A DNA stretch of 64,000 nucleotides from positions 1 to 64,000 of the forward strand of contig JAJRQB010000013.1 in the NCBI GenBank assembly GCA_024280485.1. Direction: 5' to 3'. The notes below the pieces were generated by a model that ran no database searches, was not told the origin of the DNA, and saw only the letters and a list, made by a program, of their open reading frames with translations. The translations under genes were made by a program, and so were the position numbers. Position 1 is the first letter of the stretch. Every line of letters begins with the position of its first letter. This stretch comes from Deltaproteobacteria bacterium. GTDB lineage: Bacteria; Desulfobacterota; Desulfuromonadia; Desulfuromonadales; Geopsychrobacteraceae. Positions 1 through 8,513 of the stretch are shown piece by piece.

Positions 1-728
1 CAGTTGATTGATGGTCAGACCGGTTGCACGACCTATGCGATCCTCAAGGTTACCGCCGAGTAGGTCAAAGTCGATAACCACCGGTTGAGAGGCTAAGCCT
101 TCGTGTTGTTTGACTTTGAAATTATTATGGCGCGCCGAGAGGTTCCAATGGATAGATTTTAAGGGTTCACCCCCTTGGTAGTCGTGGATGCTGCGCAGAT
201 CACCACTGTCACCGCTGCTGGAACTGGCGGCATGTTGACGTTGTTCGTTATAGCCGTTAGCGGCTGGGGCAGGTTCTGGTAATGGCTGCGGGAAAACAAC
301 GACGTCTGGTTGAGCGAAACTCTAAGCGAACGGACAAAGAAGTTGATCGGGAAACAGGAGCTTATCCAGAGGCTGTCGATCTGATGATGACCACGCTTGG
401 AGAAGCTCAAAAGCATGGTTCGTTCTTCATGGCTGGCTGCACCGATCTGCGGGAAAAGAGGCTCATCAACGCCCAATCCCACGCGGATCAAAAAAGCCGG
501 CAGGCGGCGTCGCTGGTTCTGAACTCTGACTCCGATCAGAGTTGGCTGACCGACAAAAATCTCATGTGGCAGGGTCAAACTCAGACTCAGGTTGCGCAGG
601 TTCTGTTGCCCAAGCCACCCGGAGACCGCCATGAACCCAAGTAAGGCAGAAACCAGCAGGTAGAGCAGGTTGTTGCCAGTGTTGACCGCAGCAAAACCGA
701 GCAGCAGGGTCATGCCGATGTAAACCAT
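1..728 (-). CDS. DUF58 family protein, truncated by window edge, apparent frameshift
   Basis: DUF58 proteins are membrane-anchored and usually paired with a MoxR ATPase, as here: the MoxR gene lies just upstream and ends 18 bases before this ATG. Residues 1-40 form two hydrophobic segments with the family motif NTGNNLLYLL. The reading frame that starts at 728 stops at 159, but the conserved DUF58 core (GDLRSIHDYQGGEPLKSIHW, then KVKQHEG) lies in another frame that is open from about 305 to base 1. The switch falls around 300-312. The family-typical LTRAG element just before the ATG is also in frame, yet no ATG, GTG or TTG precedes it, so the true start may be non-canonical. This is either a sequencing error or a broken gene. 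Its role is probably envelope or stress-related with MoxR (family knowledge). Confidence 0.8.
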
Positions 729-745
729 TCCGGCACGAGTAAGTT

Positions 746-1684
746 TCAGGCCATAGGAACGGCCAGATTTTGTAGCAGCGATCTGACAATCTCCTTCTTG
801 TTCTGATGTTCATGCTCGACTTTAAGGATCAGCCGGTGAGCGGTGACGACCAGTGCGGTTGCCTGAACATCTTCGGGCGCGACATAATCACGGCCATTCA
901 GATAAGCCTCGGCCCGCGCAGCATCGGCCAGGTTAATACCTCCACGGGTCGAGATGCCGGATTGCACCATGGGATGACTACGGCTCGCATCGATAAGATT
1001 GTAAATATAGGCGGCAACTTTATGAGACAGATGAATCTGGGTAACGGCTTCTCGTGCTTCGAGAATTTGGGTGCGGCCGAGTTTGGGGGTGAGTTGGTCG
1101 ATTTGATGACGCACGCTACCGCGTTGAATGATCTGCTGTTCAAGTTCGGCAGGAGGATAACCGATGTCGGTAGCGGCCAGAAAACGGTCGAGCTGCGATT
1201 CAGGCAGGGCGAAGGTACCGATTTGCTCCACCGGGTTTTGAGTGGCGATCACCATAAAGGGATGTGGCAGGCTGTAAGTGACCCCTTCAATGGTGACTCG
1301 CATCTCCTCCATCGCCTCTAACATGGCGCTTTGGGTCTTCGGCATCGCCCGGTTGACCTCGTCAAGCAGAACCAGATTGTTGAAAACAGGTCCTTCAATA
1401 AACCGAAAGTTGTTCTTTTCACGATCGAAAATCGAGAGCCCGGTGATGTCAGATGGGAGTAAGTCGCTGGTACACTGAACGCGACCGAAACCGAGGCCAA
1501 GCACCTTCGAAAGAGCCAGAGCCAGACTGGTCTTGCCCAAACCGGGGATATCCTCTATCAGCAGGTGGCCACCAGCGAGCAGGCAGATCATGGCGACCCG
1601 CAGTGCGCGAACCTTGCCTTGCAGGGTATTATGTGCGAGGTCATCGATAATACTCAGAATAGTGTCGCGGTGAGGTAATAACAT
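746..1684 (-). CDS. MoxR-family AAA+ ATPase
   Basis: A 312-residue AAA+ ATPase of the MoxR group (AAA_3), which acts as a chaperone-like ATPase often working with DUF58 and von Willebrand factor A proteins. The Walker A motif GLGKT is at residues 48-52 and the Walker B motif LVLLDE at about 104-109. Sensor 1 follows as ATQNP, and the AAA-lid region has the family sequence SHPMVQSGISTRGG. The length is normal. The start at 1684 has a good ribosome site (GGAGAGAC). The downstream DUF58 gene begins 18 bases after the stop, so the two are probably one operon. A TATAAT box lies at 1709-1714 on this strand. The client process cannot be read from the sequence. Confidence 0.93.
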   Translation of the reverse strand: MLLPHRDTILSIIDDLAHNTLQGKVRALRVAMICLLAGGHLLIEDIPGLGKTSLALALSKVLGLGFGRVQCTSDLLPSDITGLSIFDREKNNFRFIEGPVFNNLVLLDEVNRAMPKTQSAMLEAMEEMRVTIEGVTYSLPHPFMVIATQNPVEQIGTFALPESQLDRFLAATDIGYPPAELEQQIIQRGSVRHQIDQLTPKLGRTQILEAREAVTQIHLSHKVAAYIYNLIDASRSHPMVQSGISTRGGINLADAARAEAYLNGRDYVAPEDVQATALVVTAHRLILKVEHEHQNKKEIVRSLLQNLAVPMA

Positions 1685-1708
1685 TGTCTCTCCAGTGTTT
1701 GTTAGAAC

Positions 1709-1714
1709 ATTATA
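1709..1714 (-). promoter_or_regulatory. Candidate -10 box for the MoxR-DUF58 operon
   Basis: On the minus strand these bases read TATAAT, 25 bases upstream of the MoxR start. No good -35 hexamer is seen at 16-18 bases, so this is a plausible but incomplete sigma-70 promoter. Confidence 0.35.
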
Positions 1715-1781
1715 GACCTAAATTGTATGCGGCGTTAGTCGTTGTCATTTAATTTGAAGAGCCAGCGAACGCATGGGGTTC

Positions 1782-1810
1782 TTGCATGGAGGGCATTTGC
1801 CCCCTATGAT
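1782..1810 (+). promoter_or_regulatory. Sigma-70-like promoter for the acyl-CoA synthetase gene
   Basis: TTGCAT (1782-1787) and TATGAT (1805-1810) are separated by exactly 17 bases, close to the sigma-70 consensus. The start codon is at 1853, which leaves a leader of roughly 35 bases. Confidence 0.55.
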
Positions 1811-1852
1811 AGATGAATAGTGAAAAACTACTTCTTTTCAAGGTGATGTAAA

Positions 1853-3760
1853 ATGCATAAATATAGCGATATCGACTACGGCACTCTGTTCGATATGCTC
1901 CTTAACAGCCGCCGCAACTATGCTGATAAGACGGCATTTATTTACCGTGCGGCGGGGAGTGAATTTAGCGTCAGCTATGAGAAGTTTTATGAAGACGTAG
2001 TTGTTTTGACACGTGCGTTTGCCGCGCGCGGGATAAAAAGGGGCAGTCGGGTGATGTTGTTGTCCGACAATCGCTACGGTTGGATTGTTACCGACATGGC
2101 ATTGGTGGCGCTTGGAGCGGTCAGCATACCGCGCGGTAGTGATACCCCGACCATTGAACTTGAATATATCCTCGATCATTCCTCAAGTGAATTTCTGGTG
2201 ATCGAAAGCGGCGTACTGCTGAAAACCCACGAAGAGATGTTGAAGAACTACAAGAAACTAAAGGCCATCTTCTTGATCGAAGGGGAGAAGACTCACCGTT
2301 GGTTTAATCATGTCTATAGCTATAATGATCTGCTAGAAGATCGCAGCTTGACCCAGAACGAACTTGAAGAGTTCGCTGCACGGCACCTGCATATTCAACA
2401 GGACGATCTGTTCACACTGATCTACACTAGTGGAACGACTGGCGTGCCCAAGGGGGTGCGCTTAAGCCATCGCAATATCATGTACAATGTGCGTCACATC
2501 CCGCAACTGATCGATTTGCGTGAGGCTGATCGCTGGGTGTCGATTCTGCCGAGCTGGCATATTTTCGAACGGGCTGTCGAGTATGTTGCCCTGTCACAGG
2601 GGTGCTGTACGGTCTATTCAACGATTAAAACCTTCGCAGCTGATCTGGAAGCATATCAGCCAGACATGGTCGCTACAGTACCGCGGCTGTGGGAGTCTTT
2701 GCATGCGCGGGTCAACAACACACTTGAAAAGGAGAACCCCAGACGTGCCAGGATTTTTCGGGCTCTGGTTGGGATCTCGACCACTGCGAATCGTCAACGC
2801 AGAATTCTGCGCGATCAGTTGCCGGTTTTTGAAAAATCATTTTTCTTGTTGCGTTGGCTGGGTAAACTGCGTGCTTGTGGTTATTTGCTGCTCTTGGCCC
2901 TACCCGATCGATTGGCCAAGTCGCGTCTGCAGGCGGTTCAGCAGAAGTTCGGTGGACAATTGCGCATGGCGATCAGCGGTGGCGGCAGCCTGCCCCCCTG
3001 GCTGGATGAGTGGATCGATGCTATCGGTATCCGTATCGTCAATGCCTATGGCATGACCGAATGCGCTCCGGCAATTGCTGGCCGGGCACTCAACTGTGAA
3101 ACCTTTAATACCCTGGGACTGCCGGTTGAGGGGACTGAGCTACGCATTACCGATGAGCAAGGAGAGCCGGTCGCGATTGGGGTTGAGGGGGAGATTCAAA
3201 TGCGCGGCGATCAGCTCTTTACCGGTTATGAGGAAAATGAAGAAGAGGATCGTAAGGCATTTACTCCAGATGGTTTCTTCCGCACTGGTGATCTCGGTAA
3301 GTTAACCCTGCGTGGCGAACTGGTGCTCACCGGTCGTTCCAAGGAGATCATTGTGTTGGCCAGTGGTGAGAATGTTGATCCTAGTCGGATCGAATCGACG
3401 ATCACACGACTCCCCTTTGTCAATGACGCTGTGTTGGTTGGGCAGGATAAAAAAGGCTTGGGAGCACTGGTTGTTCCAGATTTCGACAAGTTGCGCGAGT
3501 TTGCTGCCAGTCGCCTGAATCTCATCATCGAAAGTACAGAACAGTTGCGTGGGAACCATCAGGTTCTTGAAAAGGTCCGCGCTGAAATGAATCGCCTGCT
3601 GCATAGTAAAAAAGGTTTTAAGCCTTTTGAAAAACTGCAGAATATCGCCTTCCTTGAAGGCGAGTTCAAACCGGGCGAAGAGCTGACCAATACCCTGAAG
3701 AAGAAGCGTCACGTTATCGAGAAGAAATACCATGAACTGATTGGGAAATTACTTAAGTAG
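1853..3760 (+). CDS. AMP-forming long-chain acyl-CoA synthetase
   Basis: A 635-residue member of the ANL adenylating superfamily, closest to bacterial FadD15-type long-chain fatty acid-CoA ligases. It activates fatty acids as acyl-AMP and then acyl-CoA, feeding beta-oxidation or lipid synthesis. The P-loop-like motif YTSGTTGVPKG is at about residues 191-201, the adenylate-binding motif NAYGMTE at about 398-404, and TGDLG with the hinge region TGRSKEIIVLASGENV lies in the C-terminal part. Length is typical. It is a single gene, transcribed away from the MoxR operon, with its own promoter at 1782-1810 and the ribosome site AAGGTGA. Substrate chain length cannot be decided here. Confidence 0.93.
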   Translation: MHKYSDIDYGTLFDMLLNSRRNYADKTAFIYRAAGSEFSVSYEKFYEDVVVLTRAFAARGIKRGSRVMLLSDNRYGWIVTDMALVALGAVSIPRGSDTPTIELEYILDHSSSEFLVIESGVLLKTHEEMLKNYKKLKAIFLIEGEKTHRWFNHVYSYNDLLEDRSLTQNELEEFAARHLHIQQDDLFTLIYTSGTTGVPKGVRLSHRNIMYNVRHIPQLIDLREADRWVSILPSWHIFERAVEYVALSQGCCTVYSTIKTFAADLEAYQPDMVATVPRLWESLHARVNNTLEKENPRRARIFRALVGISTTANRQRRILRDQLPVFEKSFFLLRWLGKLRACGYLLLLALPDRLAKSRLQAVQQKFGGQLRMAISGGGSLPPWLDEWIDAIGIRIVNAYGMTECAPAIAGRALNCETFNTLGLPVEGTELRITDEQGEPVAIGVEGEIQMRGDQLFTGYEENEEEDRKAFTPDGFFRTGDLGKLTLRGELVLTGRSKEIIVLASGENVDPSRIESTITRLPFVNDAVLVGQDKKGLGALVVPDFDKLREFAASRLNLIIESTEQLRGNHQVLEKVRAEMNRLLHSKKGFKPFEKLQNIAFLEGEFKPGEELTNTLKKKRHVIEKKYHELIGKLLK

Positions 3761-4181
3761 TTGTGGCCCCCAAGCTTCAGGTAAATGGTAAAGAAAAGCC
3801 CAACTCAATGGCAAGATGTGCGAAACAAAGGATCAGTGCTCCTTTCTCAGTTAATCCGCGCGCCCGTTTCTCGGGATCATTTCAACCCAAGATCAACTAT
3901 GTCAGTGGCCGTCTACCCACATGGAATATTTTTTTTGGTCTACAAGATTAAATTCAACCGTAGAAAATAACTGGAAATTTTGACAGGTAACGGAAGACAA
4001 AAACTCTCTAGGCCGCGCGGGAGGTTGATCTTTAGGGCGCTTATACCGCAAATTAGTAAATAGAGGATAGCACCGCTTGTAGCAAAATTTAAAAGTGGAG
4101 ACATGCGACACCGTCTCGGGCATGTGATCTGAGGAATCACCGAATTTAATTGACTAAGTATAAGAAGGAGAGTTGATTAAA
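3761..4181. other. Intergenic stretch without a supported gene
   Basis: About 420 bases with no convincing coding frame. Short overlapping open frames at 3763-3970 have no ribosome site and low-complexity translations. Near 4100-4125 two overlapping short inverted repeats occur (ACATGC with GCATGT, and GAGAC with GTCTC) that could form alternative hairpins just before the downstream gene. I recognise no known riboswitch. Confidence 0.5.
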
Positions 4182-4628
4182 ATGACAATATTGAATTTTA
4201 AGCAGATCCTGGAAGGGATCAAAGAAACCAAGCAGGGCAATACTTTACGGGGGCTGAAACTATTGAGCAGCTCTGTCAATGTCTCTAGTTTCCCGGAGGC
4301 TAAGGCTTGGTATGGCTATTGTCTGGCTAGAGAGAATAACAAATTCAGACAAGGTATTTCCCTATGCAATGAGGCGAGGCAGAAAGATCCATGCAGTTCA
4401 GATATCTGTCTGGCACTGGGACGCATCTATCTTCTGGCTGGCATCAGGAAGTCTGCTGTCAGTGCCCTCCAGATTGGGCTTAGGTTGGACGATAATCCGG
4501 AGATATCCAGATTGTTGAATAGTATCGGAACCCGCAAACCGCCAGTATTTCGCTTCTTAGATAGAAACAGCAAGGTGAATGTCGCCTCTGGCCGACTGCT
4601 CTCCAAGGTGGGCATACGTAAAGTCTAA
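4182..4628 (+). CDS. Small TPR-like repeat protein
   Basis: A 148-residue protein with helical repeats typical of tetratricopeptide folds: alternating A, G, Y and L positions in the segments around AKAWYGYCLARENNKF and LALGRIYLLAGIRKSAVSAL. The C-terminus ends in a basic RKV tail after the segment NVASGRLLSKVGIRKV. TPR proteins are protein-protein adaptors and no partner is evident. The ATG at 4182 is chosen over an in-frame TTG at 4173 because AAGGAG (4165-4170) is properly spaced only for the ATG. The next gene starts 7 bases after the stop, so the two are probably cotranscribed. The specific role is unknown. Confidence 0.75.
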   Translation: MTILNFKQILEGIKETKQGNTLRGLKLLSSSVNVSSFPEAKAWYGYCLARENNKFRQGISLCNEARQKDPCSSDICLALGRIYLLAGIRKSAVSALQIGLRLDDNPEISRLLNSIGTRKPPVFRFLDRNSKVNVASGRLLSKVGIRKV

Positions 4629-4635
4629 ATGGCGG

Positions 4636-5226
4636 ATGTCGCCATGGCCCCTGACAACCTATTGGATTGACGAAAGAGTAGGGGACCAGTCAGTAACAAT
4701 CATTTGGCGGCTAATGCGATCATCAGGAAAAAGGATAGTTTCTTTGTTGTCTCCAGATATTATTTATTTTAACCAGATCACTCAGTATCTCATGAAATAC
4801 CCTATGGATGAGTGTGAAGTTCGAAAAGTGGTAGTTGCTGCAGGCATATGCAATGGTGTGCCGTTCGAGGCAATCTCAAAAAATGATCCCGCCTTCTCAG
4901 CTAGTCTATTTCTGTTTCGTGAAGATGGGGATCAATTCTCTAAAATAGAATTTCAATCAATAAGAAGAAGGATCATCGGTACTAAGCCGATGGAAACCTT
5001 TGATTTGCGAGCTGTCCCAGAAATGAGGGGATATGAGTATTATTATGACCAAATGCACGAAAAATATTACGGTCAGAAAGTTTATCTGAGTGTTCCTTTT
5101 GGCCGCAAAGACGAAGCGAAGGCACTTGGTGCTAAATGGGACAATTCGCTAAAAAAATGGTTTACATTTTCCAATTCTCCTAATCTTTTAAAGATTGAAA
5201 AATATTTCATTCGCGACAAATCTTAA
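4636..5226 (+). CDS. Protein with C-terminal DUF5710 domain
   Basis: A protein of about 196 residues. The last 50 residues match the DUF5710 pattern: a KVYLSVPFGRKDEAKALGAK segment followed by a KKWFTF strand, a small domain often found in DNA-processing and mobile-element proteins. The N-terminal 140 residues match nothing I recognise. The start is uncertain. ATG 4636, just after the TPR gene stop, is preferred for translational coupling; ATG 4714 and an upstream overlapping ATG at 4579 are also in frame. The gene is richer in A and T than its neighbours, which suggests an accessory origin. A function in nucleic-acid handling would be a guess. Confidence 0.7.
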   Translation: MSPWPLTTYWIDERVGDQSVTIIWRLMRSSGKRIVSLLSPDIIYFNQITQYLMKYPMDECEVRKVVVAAGICNGVPFEAISKNDPAFSASLFLFREDGDQFSKIEFQSIRRRIIGTKPMETFDLRAVPEMRGYEYYYDQMHEKYYGQKVYLSVPFGRKDEAKALGAKWDNSLKKWFTFSNSPNLLKIEKYFIRDKS

Positions 5227-5293
5227 CTGTGCCCAGACGTATTTAAATTGAATTTACAAGAAGACAGCTACTGTTTGGTGGCAGGGGTAAATC

Positions 5294-5332
5294 TGAGACA
5301 TAATCGTGTTATTTGTTCAGGTGTATGTCTCA
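5294..5332. repeat. Perfect 9-bp inverted repeat
   Basis: TGAGACATA (5294-5302) and TATGTCTCA (5324-5332) are exact reverse complements with a 21-base spacer. It sits between the DUF5710 gene and the M16C protease gene and has no T-run, so an operator is as likely as a hairpin. Confidence 0.4.
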
Positions 5333-5500
5333 ATCAGTGATTGTGCCTGTATTTTTATAGCTACCTGGGCATCAACGTGATAATTCCGCTTCCCCCGCGC
5401 CTTTTCCTCGTCTATAACTGGTCAGTTAATACTTCCTCGGTTAAGATGCAAGGAGACGGGCGGGCTCTTTCGGCTCTGCCTCAGCCTAAAAGGTTTATCT

Positions 5501-8452
5501 ATGAGCAAGAAGACTTACTCCCCCGGGCAGAAATTGTCCGGTTTTGTTGTTGATCGTGTCGACGAAATTGCCGGCATCCAGGCTCGTATGATCCGCCTGC
5601 ACCATGAAAAGACCGGTGCCCGCTATATGCACCTGGAACGTGCCGACAGTAATCGCCTGTTCGGTGTGGCCTTTCGCACCCCGCCTGATGATTCCACCGG
5701 CGTCGCGCATATTCTTGAACATACCGCGCTCTGTGGTTCGGAGCGTTATCCGGTCCGCGATCCCTTCTTTTCGATGCTCAAACGCAGCCTCAATACCTTC
5801 ATGAACGCCATGACGGCCAGTGACTGGACGCTTTATCCCTTCGCCAGTCAGAATCATAAGGATTTCGATAATCTGCTGTCGATCTATCTCGATGCCGCCT
5901 TCTTCCCCAACCTGAGCGAGCGCGACTTCTCGCAGGAGGGGCACCGGCTCGAATTCGAGGAGATGGAGAACCCACAGTCACCGTTGGTCTACAAGGGTGT
6001 TGTGTATAACGAAATGAAGGGCGCAATGTCCGATCCTTCTTCGTTGATATCGCGCCGTTTGGGGCGTGCGCTTTATCCGACCACTACCTATCATCACAAC
6101 TCGGGCGGTGAACCTTCTGACATCCCCGATCTTAGCTGGCAGCAGCTACGTGATTTTCATGCCCGCTACTACCACCCTTCGAATGCCTGGTGCTTCAGCT
6201 ACGGGGATCAGGACTTACCAGCGCTCCTCGAAAAAGTTGCAGTTCAGGCTCTTGATCGTTTCGATAGAATTGAGCCGGATTCTGAGGTGCCACCCGAAAT
6301 CCGCTTCGCTGCGCCGAAGCAGGTGCGCGAGTCATATCCGCTTGATGCCGGAGAAAATCTGGAAGGCCGCTCAATGGTGCAACTGGCCTGGCTGACCTGC
6401 GACATTGATGAAAGCGTTGAACGACTGGGACTGTCGTTGCTGGCCACTCTGCTGTTGGGAAACCCCTCCACGCCGCTCTATAAGGCGCTGATCGACTCGG
6501 GGCTAGGTGCCAATCTCTGCCCCGGTAGCGGTTTTCAGGATGATAACCGGACCACCTGTTTCGCGGCGGGGCTGCAGGGCACGGATCCAGACAAACTACC
6601 ACAGATTGAAGCGTTGATTCTTGAGACGCTGGAAAACATCTCGACCGAAGGATTCTCCCCCGAGCGGATCGAAGGGGCGATTCATCGTCTCGAATTTTCC
6701 AATCGTGAGGTGACCGGCGACAGCTATCCTTATGGTTTGTTACTGCTGATGCGGATGCTCGGCCCCTGGTTACATGGTGGAGAGCCCCTGGCGGCGCTCG
6801 ATTTTGACGCACAGCTCTTAGAGTTACGCAAAAAACTCGACGCAGGGCCTTATCTGCAAGACCTGATGCGGCGCTGGTTGATCGACAATCCCCACCGTGT
6901 GACCCTGTTGCTCGAACCAGATCAAGAGCTGCGCGAACGAGAAGATCAGGCTCTTGCTGAAAAGCTGGCCAAACTGGCAGCCAGTCTTGATGATGTGCAA
7001 AAACAGAAAATCATCGATCAGGCCAAAGCCCTGCAACAGTCTCAGGAGGAAGAAGAAGATCTATCCTGTCTGCCGACCCTGGAGTTGAGCGATATCGAAA
7101 AGTGCGAGCCAGAGGTCATCTTGCGGGAGGAACAGCTTGCTGGAGTTCCATTGACTCTCTGTGATCAACCGACCAATGGCATCGGGTTTATCTCGCTGAA
7201 TCTTCCGATCGACTCTCTGTCTGTCGAATTACTGACTCTCTTGCCAGTTTTTAGTGGATTACTCACTCAGGTTGGCACCGGAAACTATACTTATGTCGAG
7301 CTGGCGCAGCAACTTGAGGCGGTTTCAGGTGGCGTAGGCGCACGGACCTCGTTGCTGGAAGATCCACAGGATAACTTGCAATATACCGCGAGTTTCGAGG
7401 TTAAAGCGAAGGCGTTGGAACGCAATGCTGCGCCGCTGTGCGAACTGCTCGCTGAAATTCTGACCAGCGTTGATTTCTCTGATATCGGACGTATTCGGCA
7501 GGTGCTTGATCAGATGCGGATCTCGCTGGCTAATTCGGTTCCATCGTCCGGACATTCTTATGCTGCGCGTGCCGCCGCTGCCTACTTGACGCCTGCGGCG
7601 AGGCTGAGAGAGCTCTGGTCAGGGCTGGAACAGGTAGGCTTGATTCAGAAACTGGCTGCGCAGACAGATGATGAGTTGCAGGCAACGGCAGATAAACTGC
7701 AGCAGATTGCCGAATTACTCTTCAGGCGTAGCGGGCTGCAGGTCTCATTGACCGCCAGCGCTGATCAGTTTGCCGCTTTCCAGAAACCGCTTGAAAAGCT
7801 CTTGCAGCGCCTCCCGGAACAGGGGAGTGTGGCCTGTGAACGTCCTCAATTAAGTGAAGTTTCGCAACGCCAGGGCTGGATTTTTTCGGTACCGGTCAGC
7901 TTTGTCACCCGGGTTTTTGCCGCCCCGGCTTACACTCACCCTGACAGTGCCGCGCTGACCGTACTGGCCAAACTGCTACGCGCTGAATATCTGCATCGCG
8001 AGATCCGGGAAAAAGGGGGTGCCTATGGTGGTCTGGCTGGCTATAATTCCGAGGCAGGGCTCTTTTCTCTCTTGTCTTATCGTGATCCCCATCTTGAACG
8101 GACTCTTCAGGTTTACGATGATGCTATTGACTGGGTTATCGGTGGAGGGTTCAGTGATCAGTCGGTTAAAGAAGCGATTCTCGGCGTCTTCAGTGATCTC
8201 GATAAACCGCTATCGCCAGCAGGTAATGGTGCACGCGAATTTGCCAACCGCAGGCAGGGGATGACCCTGGAGATGCGCAACCAGATGCGTCAGCAGTTAG
8301 TTGCGGTCGAGCGTGTGCAGTTGGTCGCGGTTGCAACTCGCTGGCTGGCAGGGGAGAATCGCAGTGCGATATCGGTGTTGTCAGGCGAGGACGCGCTCTC
8401 TGCCTTCAACAGAGCCCATCCGGAGCAAGCTTTGGAACTGAAACGCATCTGA
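5501..8452 (+). CDS. M16C zinc metalloprotease (presequence-protease-like)
   Basis: A 983-residue pitrilysin/insulinase-family peptidase of the M16C subfamily (PreP/Cym1-like). These enzymes degrade short unstructured peptides inside a closed two-half chamber. The inverted zinc motif HILEH is at residues 70-74, and the third ligand lies in VVYNEMKGA at about residue 171. The middle carries the M16C-associated domain (about 470-720), and the C-terminal half contains the inactive M16 repeat with EIREKGGAYGG. Length is typical of the subfamily. No signal peptide is seen, so it is probably cytoplasmic. The ATG at 5501 follows a weak AAAGG site. It stands alone or is followed by rlmKL 61 bases later. 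Confidence 0.93.
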   Translation: MSKKTYSPGQKLSGFVVDRVDEIAGIQARMIRLHHEKTGARYMHLERADSNRLFGVAFRTPPDDSTGVAHILEHTALCGSERYPVRDPFFSMLKRSLNTFMNAMTASDWTLYPFASQNHKDFDNLLSIYLDAAFFPNLSERDFSQEGHRLEFEEMENPQSPLVYKGVVYNEMKGAMSDPSSLISRRLGRALYPTTTYHHNSGGEPSDIPDLSWQQLRDFHARYYHPSNAWCFSYGDQDLPALLEKVAVQALDRFDRIEPDSEVPPEIRFAAPKQVRESYPLDAGENLEGRSMVQLAWLTCDIDESVERLGLSLLATLLLGNPSTPLYKALIDSGLGANLCPGSGFQDDNRTTCFAAGLQGTDPDKLPQIEALILETLENISTEGFSPERIEGAIHRLEFSNREVTGDSYPYGLLLLMRMLGPWLHGGEPLAALDFDAQLLELRKKLDAGPYLQDLMRRWLIDNPHRVTLLLEPDQELREREDQALAEKLAKLAASLDDVQKQKIIDQAKALQQSQEEEEDLSCLPTLELSDIEKCEPEVILREEQLAGVPLTLCDQPTNGIGFISLNLPIDSLSVELLTLLPVFSGLLTQVGTGNYTYVELAQQLEAVSGGVGARTSLLEDPQDNLQYTASFEVKAKALERNAAPLCELLAEILTSVDFSDIGRIRQVLDQMRISLANSVPSSGHSYAARAAAAYLTPAARLRELWSGLEQVGLIQKLAAQTDDELQATADKLQQIAELLFRRSGLQVSLTASADQFAAFQKPLEKLLQRLPEQGSVACERPQLSEVSQRQGWIFSVPVSFVTRVFAAPAYTHPDSAALTVLAKLLRAEYLHREIREKGGAYGGLAGYNSEAGLFSLLSYRDPHLERTLQVYDDAIDWVIGGGFSDQSVKEAILGVFSDLDKPLSPAGNGAREFANRRQGMTLEMRNQMRQQLVAVERVQLVAVATRWLAGENRSAISVLSGEDALSAFNRAHPEQALELKRI

Positions 8453-8513
8453 ATTTTATGACGCACCGGTCTCTATGGATCGCTGTTGCGTATTACAAAG
8501 AGAAATATAAATA

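Noticed and set aside
282-644. Plus-strand open frame of 120 codons
   Set aside because: Lies antisense to the DUF58 gene, has no ribosome site and a composition expected for a shadow frame.
3763-3970. Two overlapping short frames after the acyl-CoA synthetase gene
   Set aside because: No ribosome site, low-information translations and overlap of one another; listed only as part of the gap.
5226-5500. tRNA or small RNA gene in the gap before the M16C gene
   Set aside because: No cloverleaf pattern or T-loop motif was found there or in the other gaps over 200 bases.
6195-6812. Minus-strand frame of 205 codons
   Set aside because: Antisense to the M16C protease gene; arginine-, serine- and proline-rich translation typical of a shadow frame.
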